A stretch of DNA of 64,000 nucleotides from DATFVJ01 sp963727015 (GCA_963727015.1 CAVSEV010000007.1:124001-188000); one strand, 5' to 3'. Numbered from the stretch's first letter, positions 1 through 9,430 are shown. The notes: a model not told the origin generated them from the sequence alone. Translations and numbers: made by a program.

Positions 1-2430
1 GGAGTCGGTGACGGTGGCGCCGGTGTAGGGGGCCGTGCCGGTGTTGGTGACCGTGATGGTGTAGCCGATGGTCGCGCCGGGGGTGGTGCTGGTGGTGCTG
101 GCGGTCTTGACGATGGTCAGGGCGGGCGTCAGCACCTGCACGGTGGCGGTGCAGGCGGGGTCGGTGGAACCGGCCGGGCAGTTGCTTCCCGGCGCGGTCG
201 AGGTGAGGGTGCTGGTCATCGTCTTGTTGCCGGGATCGGGGCTTTTCACCGTCACGGTGCCGGTGACGGTGACGGTGCCGCCGACCGGGATGTCCCCGGT
301 CCAGGTGATGCCGGTGCCGGTCAGGGTCAGCTGACCGGCGGTGGCGCCGTTCTGGTCGGTGGCGGTCTGGTCGCCGTTGGGGACCGTGTCGTCGAGCACG
401 TCGGTGATGTCGCTGGCGATAGTGATCCCGGTGTAGGGGACACGGCCGGTGTTGTGGAAGGTCGCGGTGTAACGGACGATGCCGCCGGGTGTGGCCGTGG
501 CGACGTTGGCGGTGTTGGTGATGGCGAGCCCGGCCACGGTGACGGTGGCGGTGCAGCGGGGGTCGGTTCCGCTGGTGGTGGGGCAATTGCTGCCCGGGGT
601 CGCGGACGTCACCGTGTTGGTCAGGGTGCCGTCGCCGGTGTCCGGCTTCTTGACCGTCACCGAGTAGGTGATGGTGACGGTGGCGGCGAGCGCGAGGTTG
701 CCGGTCCAGGACAGGGTCTGGCTGGCGTAGCTGAGGGTGCCGGTGGCGGCGGGGGTGGTGGCGGCGTCGCCGTTGTAGGCGGCGTCGTCCAGGACGCCGG
801 CCAGCGGGTCGGTAAGGGCCGCGCCGGTGTAGGGGGTCTGGCCGGTGTTCGTCACGGTGATGGTGTAATGGACCACCCCGCCGGGCGCGGCGGTCGAGGT
901 GCCAGCCGTCTGGGAGATCGTGAGGCCGGATACGGTGACCGTGATCGAGCAGCGGGCGTCGGTGTTCCCGGCCGGGCAGTTGTTCCCCGAGGTCGTGGAA
1001 GTCACGGTGGTACTCATGAGGCCATCACCAGGATCGGGCTGCTTGACCGTGGCGGAGTAGGTGATCTTTGCGATCGCGCCGGCCGCGAGGTTGCCGGTCC
1101 AGGTGAGATTTGGGCTGGTGTAGGTAACAGTGCCGGCGGTCGCGGCGGCGTTCGCGTTGTAGGTGGCGTCGTCAATGATGCCGCCGAGGGGAGCGGTCAG
1201 GGCCGCCCCCGTGTAGGCCAGCGAACCGGAGTTGGTGACGGTGATCGTGTAGTTGACCGTGCCGCCAGGCGGCACCGACCCGACGTCGGCTGTCAGGGCG
1301 ATCGTCAGGGCCGCGGTCCCGCACGATTGCACGGTCGTGGCGAATGCATTCGGCAGCACCTGGCCGCCAGAGGAGCTTCCGTTCGGGCCGCCCTGGGTGT
1401 AGGCAGCCGCGATAATGCCGCCGTTGATTCCGTTTCCGTCGGTTTCGGCCACGGTTGACGCTGGCGCGTAGATGGTACCTGGGATCGTCGAGGAACCGCT
1501 AAGAGCCAGAGTGGTCGCGGTCGGGAAGTTCCAGAGCGTGTATGCCGCATTCGCGTTCTGGAGGCCATTGAAGTTCGGCGGCGACCAGGTGAAGTTGTTC
1601 CCCACTCCGGTGGTATCGACGTTAATGATCAGTGGTGTCGAGGCGCTGGGCGTGTTCTGGAACTGCAGAGTTGAGATATTGGCCAGATTTGCTGCGGTAA
1701 TGTTGAGTATGTTTTGCATACCCGAGGTGAGCGTCACGTAGGCGCTGGTGCTGGGCGGCAGGGTAGCGGGAAGTGGTGTGCCGTTCTGGTTCGCGAGGAC
1801 GACGGTGCCGGAGCAGCTGGCCAGGCTGGTGGACTGCGAACGGAACGTGCTGAACGCGCTCGCGAAGGCGACGAGCCCGGACTGGTTGACCGACGCCGTT
1901 GGCTGAGTGACCACGTCCGCGATCTGCGGCAGCGATGAGTAGCCTTGCCCGGATCTGACGACGCGAGTGGGCGCACTGCCCGACTGCGCCACCGTAGCGC
2001 CGGTCATGTCGCCGACCTTGACATAGTCGCTCGACAGCACGTTGACCGTGCCGTTAGAGCCGCTGCCTGCCCAGTTGACGTTCCCGTTGACAAGCAGCCC
2101 GGTCGGCCTGCTGTCGCCAGGCGCGGTGAAGGTCCCCGGGGTCTGGCTTGCCAGGTTGAAGCTGCCAGAGCCGAGCGTGAGGTTACCGCCGAGCGCGACA
2201 GGCCCGCCGATCGACGTCGAGTTCAGCGTGGCATTCCCCGCGACGAACACGTTGAAGCCCTGGTTTCCCGTTATGGGGTTGAACGGGGTAGCCGCCAGCG
2301 GCGCTCCCGACGTCGCCGGCGCGAAGGCCACAGCGCTGATTCCGGCACCGGCCACCGCTACCGTACCAGCAAGTGGCACGATAAAGGACAGCCGGAACCA
2401 TTTCGCCACAGCCCCCGGTGTGGACGTCAC
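1..2430 (-). CDS. Choice-of-anchor A surface protein with DUF11-type repeats (partial)
   Basis: The minus-strand frame stays open for 810 codons from a GTG at 2430 to the left edge, so the C-terminus is missing. A second in-frame GTG at 2409 is an alternative start; neither has a strong ribosome binding site. A basic stretch (AKWFRLSF) and a hydrophobic run form a signal peptide. Residues about 45-375 resemble the choice-of-anchor A domain (GFNVFVAGNATL near the start, then a beta-rich region). After that come repeats of about 115 residues typical of DUF11 (for example PGGTVNYTITVTNSG and PGGVVHYTITVTNTG), each with a pair of cysteines in a S/G-NNCPAG-like segment; four are visible. It is probably an extracellular adhesin or matrix protein. 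Family assignment is by eye; anchoring mode is unknown because the C-terminus is outside the window. Confidence 0.8.
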   Translation of the reverse strand, partial: MTSTPGAVAKWFRLSFIVPLAGTVAVAGAGISAVAFAPATSGAPLAATPFNPITGNQGFNVFVAGNATLNSTSIGGPVALGGNLTLGSGSFNLASQTPGTFTAPGDSRPTGLLVNGNVNWAGSGSNGTVNVLSSDYVKVGDMTGATVAQSGSAPTRVVRSGQGYSSLPQIADVVTQPTASVNQSGLVAFASAFSTFRSQSTSLASCSGTVVLANQNGTPLPATLPPSTSAYVTLTSGMQNILNITAANLANISTLQFQNTPSASTPLIINVDTTGVGNNFTWSPPNFNGLQNANAAYTLWNFPTATTLALSGSSTIPGTIYAPASTVAETDGNGINGGIIAAAYTQGGPNGSSSGGQVLPNAFATTVQSCGTAALTIALTADVGSVPPGGTVNYTITVTNSGSLAYTGAALTAPLGGIIDDATYNANAAATAGTVTYTSPNLTWTGNLAAGAIAKITYSATVKQPDPGDGLMSTTVTSTTSGNNCPAGNTDARCSITVTVSGLTISQTAGTSTAAPGGVVHYTITVTNTGQTPYTGAALTDPLAGVLDDAAYNGDAATTPAATGTLSYASQTLSWTGNLALAATVTITYSVTVKKPDTGDGTLTNTVTSATPGSNCPTTSGTDPRCTATVTVAGLAITNTANVATATPGGIVRYTATFHNTGRVPYTGITIASDITDVLDDTVPNGDQTATDQNGATAGQLTLTGTGITWTGDIPVGGTVTVTGTVTVKSPDPGNKTMTSTLTSTAPGSNCPAGSTDPACTATVQVLTPALTIVKTASTTSTTPGATIGYTITVTNTGTAPYTGATVTDS

Positions 2431-3124
2431 GGAATGAATTGGATCAACATCCTGGTATGCCAGTCAAGGTTTTCTGCCGGTGGCGGATAGTTTGTTTATA
2501 CAATTTTAGCCTGACCTTCGCAAATGGTGTTGCCCACGTTAGCTCCCTCGTTATGCGAATGGATCGCGGCGGCAGCTCCGATCGGGCCAGCGGGCGGCAG
2601 CCGTCGTAAAGGCGGATACCGAGCGCAGCCGTTCGGCTAAAGGGGCGCGATGCTTGCCGTGGCTATGCGGCCTGCCTGTTCCCTCGGTGGTGTGGAGGTG
2701 CACCGGACCGCCAGCGCTGCTTGTCCTGGGGGAGGCCGCGGCGGCGCGATGCCGGATGCGTCACCGCCTGGGCCGTGATGGCGGCGGCTGACTGGCGCGC
2801 GCACGGTCAAAGACGCCAGCACGGTCAAAGAGCTGAAGGGCGCGCACGCTCAACGTCTGGGCCGGGATCGTAGTCACCACGCTGATTGAGCTCTAAGCTC
2901 AGAATCACATAAGAAACTTAAGACACGGAAGACTCGTCAGCAACATTAGCAACATAGATAACTCTGATCCCATGTCGTGACCGGCGGCGCGGCTTCCTGG
3001 ATTGGCCGGCCCCGCGCGTGACCTGCGGCAAGGCCCTCGGTGATCGGCGGACAGGCGGATAGTCAGCGATTGGCCGGGTAGGTACGGCAACGGTCACAAT
3101 CTGATACCAAAGGGAGTGGTGATC
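2431..3124. other. Intergenic region between divergent genes
   Basis: About 690 bases separate the divergent adhesin and membrane-protein genes. The part next to 2431 is comparatively AT-rich (around 2490-2530) and could hold the adhesin promoter. The part around 2890-2960 is also AT-rich and could serve the rightward gene. No convincing coding frame, RNA gene or long inverted repeat was seen. Confidence 0.4.
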
Positions 3125-3736
3125 ATGGCTGGGATGCTGCGTGTTCCGCGGAGCCGCGGCGCCCTCAGCGGCTTCCTGCTCGTGCTGCTGGGTGTGTGGG
3201 GCGGGCTCGTGCCGTTCATCGGGCCGTATTTCCACTACGCCTACACGCCCGACCGCGCCTGGGCCTACACCTCCGGCCGATGGTGGCTGGAGATCCTGCC
3301 TGGCATCGCGACCGCGGTTGGCGGGCTGATCCTGCTCGCGAGCGCGAACCGCGCCGTCGCCGCGTTCGGCGCATGGCTGGCCGCGCTCGGCGGTGCGTGG
3401 TTCGTCGTCGGCAGGACCTTCAGCGTGTGGCCGGCCAGCATCCCACGCGTCGGCGTGGCGACGGGAAGCGCGCTCATGCGGACGGTCGAGGAGATCGGCT
3501 TCTTCTCCGGCCTTGGCGTCGTCATCGTCTTTATCGCCGCCGTTGCGCTTGGCCGCTTCGCGGTCATGGGCGCCAGGCAAGCGGGGCCTGCCGGCACCGA
3601 GCCGGCGGCAGAGGACGTGGACAAGGAAAGGGCGGACGATCCGGACGGCCCGGACACCCGCACGCGAACGATCCTGGGCCGGAAGGTCGAGCCGGCGAGG
3701 GACAGCTCGGCTACCGGGGTTTCATCTGACACCTGA
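3125..3736 (+). CDS. Actinobacterial integral membrane protein, four predicted helices
   Basis: The ATG at 3125 is chosen because GGGAG ends 8 bases upstream; two GTG codons at 3116 and 3119 are too close to it. The 203-residue product has four hydrophobic segments, at about residues 13-34, 56-74, 80-98 and 125-146. After them comes a charged hydrophilic tail rich in Asp, Glu, Arg and Pro that probably lies in the cytoplasm. A loop between helices 1 and 2 carries aromatic residues (FHYAYTPDRAWAY). The layout resembles uncharacterised actinobacterial membrane proteins; no catalytic motif is visible and no function is assigned. It stands alone, about 145 bases ahead of the acyl-CoA dehydrogenase pair. 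Confidence 0.75.
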   Translation: MAGMLRVPRSRGALSGFLLVLLGVWGGLVPFIGPYFHYAYTPDRAWAYTSGRWWLEILPGIATAVGGLILLASANRAVAAFGAWLAALGGAWFVVGRTFSVWPASIPRVGVATGSALMRTVEEIGFFSGLGVVIVFIAAVALGRFAVMGARQAGPAGTEPAAEDVDKERADDPDGPDTRTRTILGRKVEPARDSSATGVSSDT

Positions 3737-3880
3737 CCCTCCCGGTCAGGCCGCCGCACGGCATGCCGGACCCCCGGCGGGCGTGGCATGAAGCTTTCCG
3801 CGGCGGGCGATCGCATCCGCGCACTTGCCGTCGCTGCCGCCTTCCCGGCAAGGTGATCTGGAGCCGAAGGGAAGGCGCAG

Positions 3881-5209
3881 ATGGCACAGGACGCGCAGCA
3901 GGCCGGGGAGCAGGACGCGCAGCCGGCCGGGGAGACGACCGCGCCAGCGGGCACGGCTACGCCAGTGACCGCGCCAGCGGGGACGGCAACGCCAGTGGCC
4001 GCACCGGTGCCCGCGGGAGCGGGCACGGCAACGACGGCGGACGAGATCAGGCACCGGGTGCGGGAGTTTCTCGCTACCCACGATCCGGCGACCATGCCGC
4101 CAGGCGATTTCCTGCGTGCCCGCTTCGACGCGGGACTTGCCTGGGTGCACTACCCGCCCGGGTCCGGTGGCATAGGCGCGCCGCGGGCGCTGCAGGCCGC
4201 CGTTGACGGCGAGTTCGCCGCGGCCGGTGCGCCATCCAATCATCCAGAACGCATCGGCATCGGACTCGGCATGGCCGCCCCCACCATCCTCGCGTTCGGC
4301 ACCGGCGAGCAGCGCACGCGCTGGCTGCGCCCGCTCTGGACAGGTGAGGAGGTCTGGTGCCAGCTGTTCAGCGAGCCTGGCGCGGGCTCCGACCTGGCCG
4401 GGCTCGCCACCCGCGCGGAACGCGACGGCGACGACTGGGTGGTGACCGGCCAGAAGGTATGGACGTCCCAGGCGCACCGGGCGCGGTGGGCGATCCTGGT
4501 CGCCAGGAGTGACCCTGACGTGCCCAAGCACCGCGGGCTGACCTATTTCGCCTGTGACATGACGGCGCCGGGGGTGGAGGTGCGGCCGCTGCGGCAGTTG
4601 ACCGGCGAGGCGGAGTTCAACGAGGTGTTCCTCAGCGAGGTGCGGATTCCTGACGCGCACCGGCTCGGTGCCGTCGGCGACGGATGGCAGGTGGCCATGG
4701 CCACCCTGATGAACGAGCGGGTCGCTATCGGCGGCTTGGCGCTGCCGAGGGAGGGCGGGATGATCGCGTCGGCCGCCCGCACCTGGCGGGAGCGGCCTGA
4801 CCTGCGGACTCCTGGGCTGCATGACCGCCTGCTGCGGTTCTGGGTGGAGGCGGAGGTGGCAAGGCTTGCTTCCGAACGGCTCCGCCAGCAACTCGCCGCC
4901 GGGCAGCCGGGTCCGGCCGGGTCGGCGGCCAAGCTGGTGTTCGCGCGGCTGAACCAGGAGATCTCGGGATTTGAGGTCGAACTGGCCGGCCAGGCGGGGC
5001 TGTTGTACGACGACTGGACGATGCACCGGCCGGAGTCGGCGAACTTCTTCGGCCGCGGTCCCGGCTACAGGTACCTGCGGGCGCGCGGCAACTCGATCGA
5101 GGGCGGCACCTCCGAGGTGCTGCGGAACATCATCGCCGAGCGGGTGCTCGGCCTGCCGGCCGAGATCCGGATGGACAAGGACGTGCCATGGAAGGAACTG
5201 CCGCGGTGA
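3881..5209 (+). CDS. Acyl-CoA dehydrogenase, first subunit of a coupled pair
   Basis: This 442-residue protein has the acyl-CoA dehydrogenase fold. A low-complexity Ala/Pro/Thr linker (about residues 1-48) precedes the N-terminal helical domain. The middle beta domain carries FSEPGAGSDL (163-172) and VTGQKVWTS (188-196), which bind the flavin and substrate. The C-terminal helical domain ends with SIEGGTSEVLRN (about 405-416), where the family often places catalytic and FAD-contacting residues. A GGAAGG-like site lies 8 bases before the ATG. The stop overlaps the start of the next dehydrogenase by 4 bases (GTGA), so the two are probably translated together. Such adjacent pairs are known as alpha2beta2 enzymes in sterol side-chain and related CoA-ester degradation (FadE26-27 and FadE28-29 types). 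The substrate is not evident here, because no other beta-oxidation gene is adjacent. Confidence 0.88.
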   Translation: MAQDAQQAGEQDAQPAGETTAPAGTATPVTAPAGTATPVAAPVPAGAGTATTADEIRHRVREFLATHDPATMPPGDFLRARFDAGLAWVHYPPGSGGIGAPRALQAAVDGEFAAAGAPSNHPERIGIGLGMAAPTILAFGTGEQRTRWLRPLWTGEEVWCQLFSEPGAGSDLAGLATRAERDGDDWVVTGQKVWTSQAHRARWAILVARSDPDVPKHRGLTYFACDMTAPGVEVRPLRQLTGEAEFNEVFLSEVRIPDAHRLGAVGDGWQVAMATLMNERVAIGGLALPREGGMIASAARTWRERPDLRTPGLHDRLLRFWVEAEVARLASERLRQQLAAGQPGPAGSAAKLVFARLNQEISGFEVELAGQAGLLYDDWTMHRPESANFFGRGPGYRYLRARGNSIEGGTSEVLRNIIAERVLGLPAEIRMDKDVPWKELPR

Positions 5210-6408
5210 ACGCTTCTGATCAATCCGCTGCGGCCGGGGCTGCGGCGGGCGGCGGCGCGCCGCGGCTTCCCAGCCTGCTGTACAGCGAGGAGGAGGAGCA
5301 CCTGCGGGCTGCGGTACGGGCGCTGCTCGAAGATCGCTGCGGCTGGCACGCGGTGCTCGCCAGATCCGAGAGCGATGAGCCATACAACGCCGGGCTCTGG
5401 CGGGCCCTTGCCGCCGACCTCGGCTGCGCCGGGCTCCTCATCCCCGCCGAACAGGGCGGCGCGGCGGCATCCTTCCGCGAGGCCTGCGTCACGGCGGAGG
5501 AACTCGGGCGCGCCGTCGCGCCCGTCCCTTACCTGGGCAGCGCGGTGGTGGCGACCGCCGCGCTGCTATCGGCCGGTGACACGGAACTGCTCGCCAGACT
5601 GGCCACGGGCCACGTCACCGCCGCCCTCGCCGTGCCGTTCGCGGACATGCCCGGCGCGCCGGTCTCCCGCCCGGCCCGCCTCGCGCGGCCGCAGCCGGCC
5701 GACAAGGACTCCGGTATGGCCAGGGTGAGCGGGACCGTCGCGGGAGTCGCGGACGCGTTGCCCGCGGACGTGCTGCTCGTGCCGGCCGACGGCGTGCCTT
5801 TCGGGTTGTACGAGGTGGACACCAGCGCCGCCGGGGTAACCCTGACCCCGGTCACGTCGCTGGACATGACCAGGCAGTTGTGCGACCTGACGATGCACGA
5901 GGTGCCCGCCCGGCCGATCGTGGCGGGGGAGGCGGCGGAGCGTGCGGTGTCGGCCGGGCTCACCGCGGGCGCGGCCGTGCTCGCCTCCGAGCAACTCGGC
6001 CTGGCCGAGCGGTGCGTTCAGATGACGGTCGGCTACGTGCTGGACCGGCGGCAGTTCGCGCGTCAGGTCGGCTCGTTCCAGGCGCTCAAGCACCGGCTTG
6101 CCGACCTGTGGGTGTCGGTCACCCAGGCGCGGGCCGCCGCGCGGTACGCCGCCGCGTGCCTGGCCACCGGTGACCCGGACACCGCGGTCGCGGTCGCGCT
6201 CGCCAAGTCCTGCTGCTGCGACGCGGCGATCGCGGCGGCGCAGGAGTCCGTCCAGATGCACGGCGGTGTCGGCTTCACCTGGGAGCATCCAGCGCACCTC
6301 TACCTGAAGCGGGCGAAGAGCGCGTCGATCGCGTTCGGCACACCCGACAGGTACCGCGCCACGCTGGCGGGTCTCGTCGACCTGCCCGCCGCATCCTCCA
6401 CCCGCTAG
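5206..6408 (+). CDS. Acyl-CoA dehydrogenase, second subunit of a coupled pair
   Basis: The GTG at 5206 is preferred over the ATG at 5188: it gives the common GTGA overlap with the upstream stop and has GGAAGGA about 9 bases upstream. The 400-residue product is a divergent acyl-CoA dehydrogenase. The N-terminal part has YSEEEEHLRAAVRALLEDR and a GLLIPAEQGGA segment. The middle domain is poorly conserved and lacks the usual SEPxxGSD flavin motif. The C-terminal domain ends with QMHGGVGFTWEHPAHLY, the signature of the partner subunit in heteromeric enzymes. I infer that this subunit and the 3881 product form one complex. Which subunit supplies the catalytic base is not decided here. Confidence 0.87.
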   Translation: MNASDQSAAAGAAAGGGAPRLPSLLYSEEEEHLRAAVRALLEDRCGWHAVLARSESDEPYNAGLWRALAADLGCAGLLIPAEQGGAAASFREACVTAEELGRAVAPVPYLGSAVVATAALLSAGDTELLARLATGHVTAALAVPFADMPGAPVSRPARLARPQPADKDSGMARVSGTVAGVADALPADVLLVPADGVPFGLYEVDTSAAGVTLTPVTSLDMTRQLCDLTMHEVPARPIVAGEAAERAVSAGLTAGAAVLASEQLGLAERCVQMTVGYVLDRRQFARQVGSFQALKHRLADLWVSVTQARAAARYAAACLATGDPDTAVAVALAKSCCCDAAIAAAQESVQMHGGVGFTWEHPAHLYLKRAKSASIAFGTPDRYRATLAGLVDLPAASSTR

Positions 6409-6516
6409 CCGGCAGTGGCTACTCGTGGGTTACCTTAGCTGACCTCTTACGTGGCTTTTCGGAAACCCAGAGCGTATCTCGCCTGGCCTGGCCACCGGTC
6501 CCCAGCCGCGCCGCTG

Positions 6517-6975
6517 CTACGCCTGCGTCCCTGCCGCCGGCCGGTGTGGCGCCTGACCCGCCGCCGGAGCCTGGGACGGCGCGGCAACCGGCAGCCCGGC
6601 GGCCGCCCAGGCCTGGAACCCGCCCGCGACGTCCGTCGCCCCGGCGAGGCCCAGGTCCTGCAGCGCGGCCGCGGCCAGGCTGGAGGTGTAGCCCTCCGAG
6701 CAGATCACCAGGATGCGGTCGTCGTATCCGGTGACCGACGCCAGCTTGGCCTGCGACGCGGGATCGAACCGCCATTCGAGGACGTTGCGCTCGATCACGG
6801 TCGCGCCTGGTATCTCGCCCTCGGCAGCGCGCTGAGCGGCCGGGCGGATGTCAACCAGGGTCGCGCCGTGGTCAAGCTCGCCGAACGCCTGCCGCGGTGT
6901 CACCCGCGTGATGCGTGCGCGCGCCGCGGCGAGGATCTCGTCGATCGTGCGCGCGCCCGCCGGCCGCCGTGTCAC
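6517..6975 (-). CDS. Rhodanese-like domain protein
   Basis: The 152-residue product has a single rhodanese domain. It has the early VDIR motif (about 41-44), the later ERNVLEWR segment, and an active-site loop CSEGYTSS starting at Cys92, the residue expected to carry a persulfide. The last 25 residues are Ala/Pro/Gly-rich and probably disordered. It starts with a GTG whose GTGA overlaps the stop of the cysteine dioxygenase gene, so the two form a coupled operon. The context suggests it handles sulfane sulfur arising from cysteine or glutathione catabolism. That role is inferred; substrate cannot be read from the sequence. Confidence 0.88.
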   Translation of the reverse strand: MTRRPAGARTIDEILAAARARITRVTPRQAFGELDHGATLVDIRPAAQRAAEGEIPGATVIERNVLEWRFDPASQAKLASVTGYDDRILVICSEGYTSSLAAAALQDLGLAGATDVAGGFQAWAAAGLPVAAPSQAPAAGQAPHRPAAGTQA

Positions 6976-7562
6976 CAGTCCCGCGAGTTCTCGCGGCGGC
7001 CGGCGACGAGCCCGTCGCCGGTGACGTCGTAGCGGGTCATCCCGGCCAGCGGCGGGGAGTAGGCGTGCACGCTTACCGCGGGCGCCGCGGAGTTGTTTCG
7101 CACGTCGTGCACGATATCGGGCTCGATCTCGCGTGCCTGCCCGGCCCCGATGACAACGGACGTGTCCAGCCGGTGTTCCTCGAGGACGCCCCAGGCGAGC
7201 GCGAAAGCGCCTGCCGAGCCGCCGTGGTCGTGGAAGCCGGTCGACTGGCCGGGTAGCCAGGTGATCAGCCAGACGTCATAACCGTCGCCCGCGTGGATCT
7301 GCTCGTACCAGCGCCCGTCCGCGTTCAGCCGGACCCGGGAGATCCACTCCCCGGGCCGTGCCGCCAGCGTGCGCGCCGTCTCGGCGAGTTCCTGCGTGCT
7401 GAGCTGCCAGGTGCTCAGCTGTCCTGGGCCTGGCTTTTCTGGGCTTGACTTTTCAGGGCTTGGCTTTTCTGCGCTTGACTCTTCTGGGTTTGGCTCTTCT
7501 GCGCTTGACTGATTTGGGCTTGGCTGCTCCGTGCCTAGTGGCGCGTGCACTGTAGTGGTCAT
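6972..7562 (-). CDS. Cysteine dioxygenase family protein
   Basis: The protein is a cupin of the cysteine dioxygenase type, which oxidises cysteine to cysteine sulfinate with iron and O2. Iron ligands can be read as His111 and His113 (FHDHGGSAGAF) and His152 (VHDVRN). The ATG at 7562 follows GAGGAG at 9-base spacing; the longer frame up to 7706 has no such site. Residues about 15-48 are an unusual acidic-basic repeat (SSAEKPSPEK-like units) encoded by tandem DNA repeats, making a linker absent from ordinary family members. The stop overlaps the start of the rhodanese gene. The final product is about 196 residues, near normal size once the linker is discounted. Confidence 0.88.
   Translation of the reverse strand: MTTTVHAPLGTEQPSPNQSSAEEPNPEESSAEKPSPEKSSPEKPGPGQLSTWQLSTQELAETARTLAARPGEWISRVRLNADGRWYEQIHAGDGYDVWLITWLPGQSTGFHDHGGSAGAFALAWGVLEEHRLDTSVVIGAGQAREIEPDIVHDVRNNSAAPAVSVHAYSPPLAGMTRYDVTGDGLVAGRRENSRDW
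7433..7530. repeat. Degenerate tandem repeats inside the cysteine dioxygenase gene
   Basis: Five to six imperfect copies of a roughly 15-18 base unit (GGCTTGACTTTTCTG-like on the plus strand) lie in the 5' coding part. They encode the repeated Ser-Pro-Glu-Lys linker. They preserve the reading frame. Confidence 0.6.
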
Positions 7563-7698
7563 TGCGCGTCTCCTCGTCTGTTCGGTCCTTGGTCGCTGGT
7601 GGCCGGGACGGCTGGCATGGCCGTCGTGGCGGTCAGGACCGCGGACAGAGCGCGCTGGCCTGCCGGCGCAGGTCGACGTGGAGACGCTGGTGACGATG

Positions 7699-7714
7699 CG
7701 TGCCAATATGCACG
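7699..7714. promoter_or_regulatory. Small inverted repeat upstream of the cysteine dioxygenase operon
   Basis: CGTGC and GCACG arms flank CAATAT, forming a 16-base imperfect dyad about 140 bases upstream of the dioxygenase start. It lies near an AT-rich stretch (7730-7765) that could contain the promoter. A regulator site is possible but unproven. Confidence 0.25.
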
Positions 7715-7848
7715 AGGACGATCTTGCCAGATTTCTGAACTAAATCAATCGCCTTAATCGACTTTTTGCCTGGCTAGCAGATTCGGCGCCCCGCCAGCCG
7801 GGCGTGGTAAGCATGTGCGCCGAGCGGGCGCGGGTGGAAGCGGCCTGC

Positions 7849-8751
7849 TCAGACGGCCGCCCGGGTGTAGTGGGTGGCCTCGTCTCCCCCGACGATGTAG
7901 CTGGCTTTGCCCTCGATGTTGCGCGGCACGTCGCCCGCGACCGTGACCCGGTGCAGCAGGCGTGGCAGGTCGCCGTAGTCGTCCGGGGCGTAGTGCTGGG
8001 TGATGCGGTTGTCGAAGAGCACCAGATCGCCAGGCGCCCACTGCACGCGCATGACGTTCTCCGGCCGCGTCACGTAACTCTGGACGATGGCGAGGATGGC
8101 GCGCGACTCCGCGGCGGACAGGCCCACGATCTGCTGGGCGAAACCGCCGATAAACAGCCCGCGCTCGCCCGACTCCGGATGGACCCTGACCACGGGGTGC
8201 GCGACCTTGTACTTTTTCGCGGTGAAGTCCTTGTGGCACTCGGCCCGCTTCGCCGAGTCGAACTGGGGCCGGACGTCGTCATAGTCGTTCGTGTGCACGG
8301 CCCATAGGCGGTCGGCGAACTCCCGCAGGTCCTTGGGGAGGTCCTGGTAGGCGGCGGCCGAGTTGGCGATCAGCGTGTTCCCGCCGTAGGGCGGTATCAC
8401 GATGCCGCGCAGCGTGCTTGCCTTGGGCGGGGTCAGCACGAACGTGACGTCGGTGTGCCAGTGGCCGGAGCGGATACCGTCGTCCCCGTCGACGGGCAGC
8501 ACGCTGGGCTGCCCTCGCACCGAGGGCACGGCCGGATGTGCCCTGGTCAGCTCCCCGAACCGGGAGGCGAAACTGAGCTGCCCCTCGTCGTCGAGAAACT
8601 GCCCGGGAAACACGAGTGCCTTGTGCTCGAGCAGCGCGGCGTGGATCTCCGCGAAGATCGCGTCGTCGAAACCGGCCTTCAGGTCGACGCAGACGATCTC
8701 GGCCCCGATCCGGCCGCCGATGCGCCGGATGTCGAACTGCGGATTGGACAT
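7849..8751 (-). CDS. TauD/TfdA-family Fe(II)/2-oxoglutarate dioxygenase
   Basis: The 300-residue product matches the TauD/AtsK group that oxidises sulfonates, alkyl sulfates or similar small substrates. The iron facial triad reads as His99, Asp101 (GHWHTD) and His253 (ITQHYA). Arg264 or Arg268 (LPRLLHR) is expected to hold 2-oxoglutarate. These spacings match the E. coli TauD pattern closely. AAAGGA lies 6 bases ahead of the ATG. The gene has the same orientation as the cysteine dioxygenase-rhodanese operon about 290 bases downstream, which supports a shared theme of organosulfur use. The exact substrate cannot be told from sequence. Confidence 0.88.
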   Translation of the reverse strand: MSNPQFDIRRIGGRIGAEIVCVDLKAGFDDAIFAEIHAALLEHKALVFPGQFLDDEGQLSFASRFGELTRAHPAVPSVRGQPSVLPVDGDDGIRSGHWHTDVTFVLTPPKASTLRGIVIPPYGGNTLIANSAAAYQDLPKDLREFADRLWAVHTNDYDDVRPQFDSAKRAECHKDFTAKKYKVAHPVVRVHPESGERGLFIGGFAQQIVGLSAAESRAILAIVQSYVTRPENVMRVQWAPGDLVLFDNRITQHYAPDDYGDLPRLLHRVTVAGDVPRNIEGKASYIVGGDEATHYTRAAV

Positions 8752-9430
8752 GGCATTCCTTTGCAGCCGGAATCGGTAGCTGGCCAGCCGGCGGCCGGGC
8801 CGACGGCGGCCCGGCCGCCGGGCCGAAGCTCACCTGTGGGGGCGGGCGAGCACAGGCGTTACGTCCGTATCAGCATCGAAACACGGTGTTTGAGATATGT
8901 CTACAAACCCTATCGAAAAGATCGGTATGGGTTTGCTCGTGGCTCGTGGCTCGTGGCTCGTGGCTCGTGGCTCGTGGCTCGTGGCTCGTGGGGGCCCGTG
9001 GGGGCCCGTGGGCTCGTGGCTGGTGGCTGGTGGCTCGCCGCGGCGGCTCAGGTGCTCCCAGCGACTCGGTTACGCGGCCACCGTGCGTCCGGGCGTGATC
9101 CGTTATCTCCGGCGATCAGGGCGCCATTACCGGTCCCATCGTTGGCGTAACAAATGATGGCCCAGCGGCAGGTGGCGGGACTTGGCTGAGCAGTCACTCA
9201 CGGAATCGTGATGCGACACAAGTTGGCCGGTGGCCCGGCCCGCGCGATGTGGAGACCATTGGCAAGGCGCCCACAGAACCCTCTGGAAGGTCCAATTTCC
9301 TGTGGCTGCGGGCATCTGTGCCCCGGAGGGCTGGGTGCCGCCCGGGTTCGTGCTTCTCCGTAATGAAGCCGAAGCGTTCAGGTTTGCCAACGGTTGACTT
9401 CCGTACGCCAGACATCTACTCCGGCCACGG
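8752..9430. other. Intergenic region with a 7-base repeat array
   Basis: Nearly 700 bases between the TauD gene and the surface-protein leader have no convincing coding frame. The only clear structure is the GGCTCGT tandem array at 8934-9040. The part from about 9100 to 9430 shows nothing recognisable. Confidence 0.45.
8934..9040. repeat. Tandem 7-base repeat array (GGCTCGT)
   Basis: About eight perfect head-to-tail copies of GGCTCGT are followed by two GGGGGCCCGT copies and GGCTGGT variants. It is intergenic and of minisatellite type. The 7-base period cannot stay in frame, which supports a noncoding nature. Confidence 0.85.

Noticed and set aside
454..1458. 334-codon plus-strand frame rich in Gly and Arg
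   Set aside because: It is the antisense of the DUF11 repeats; the minus frame has coherent domains and a signal peptide.
2637..2828. Small minus frame in the first intergenic region
   Set aside because: No motif, no ribosome binding site, no neighbour support.
8934..9040. CRISPR-like array
   Set aside because: Head-to-tail 7-base units without spacers.
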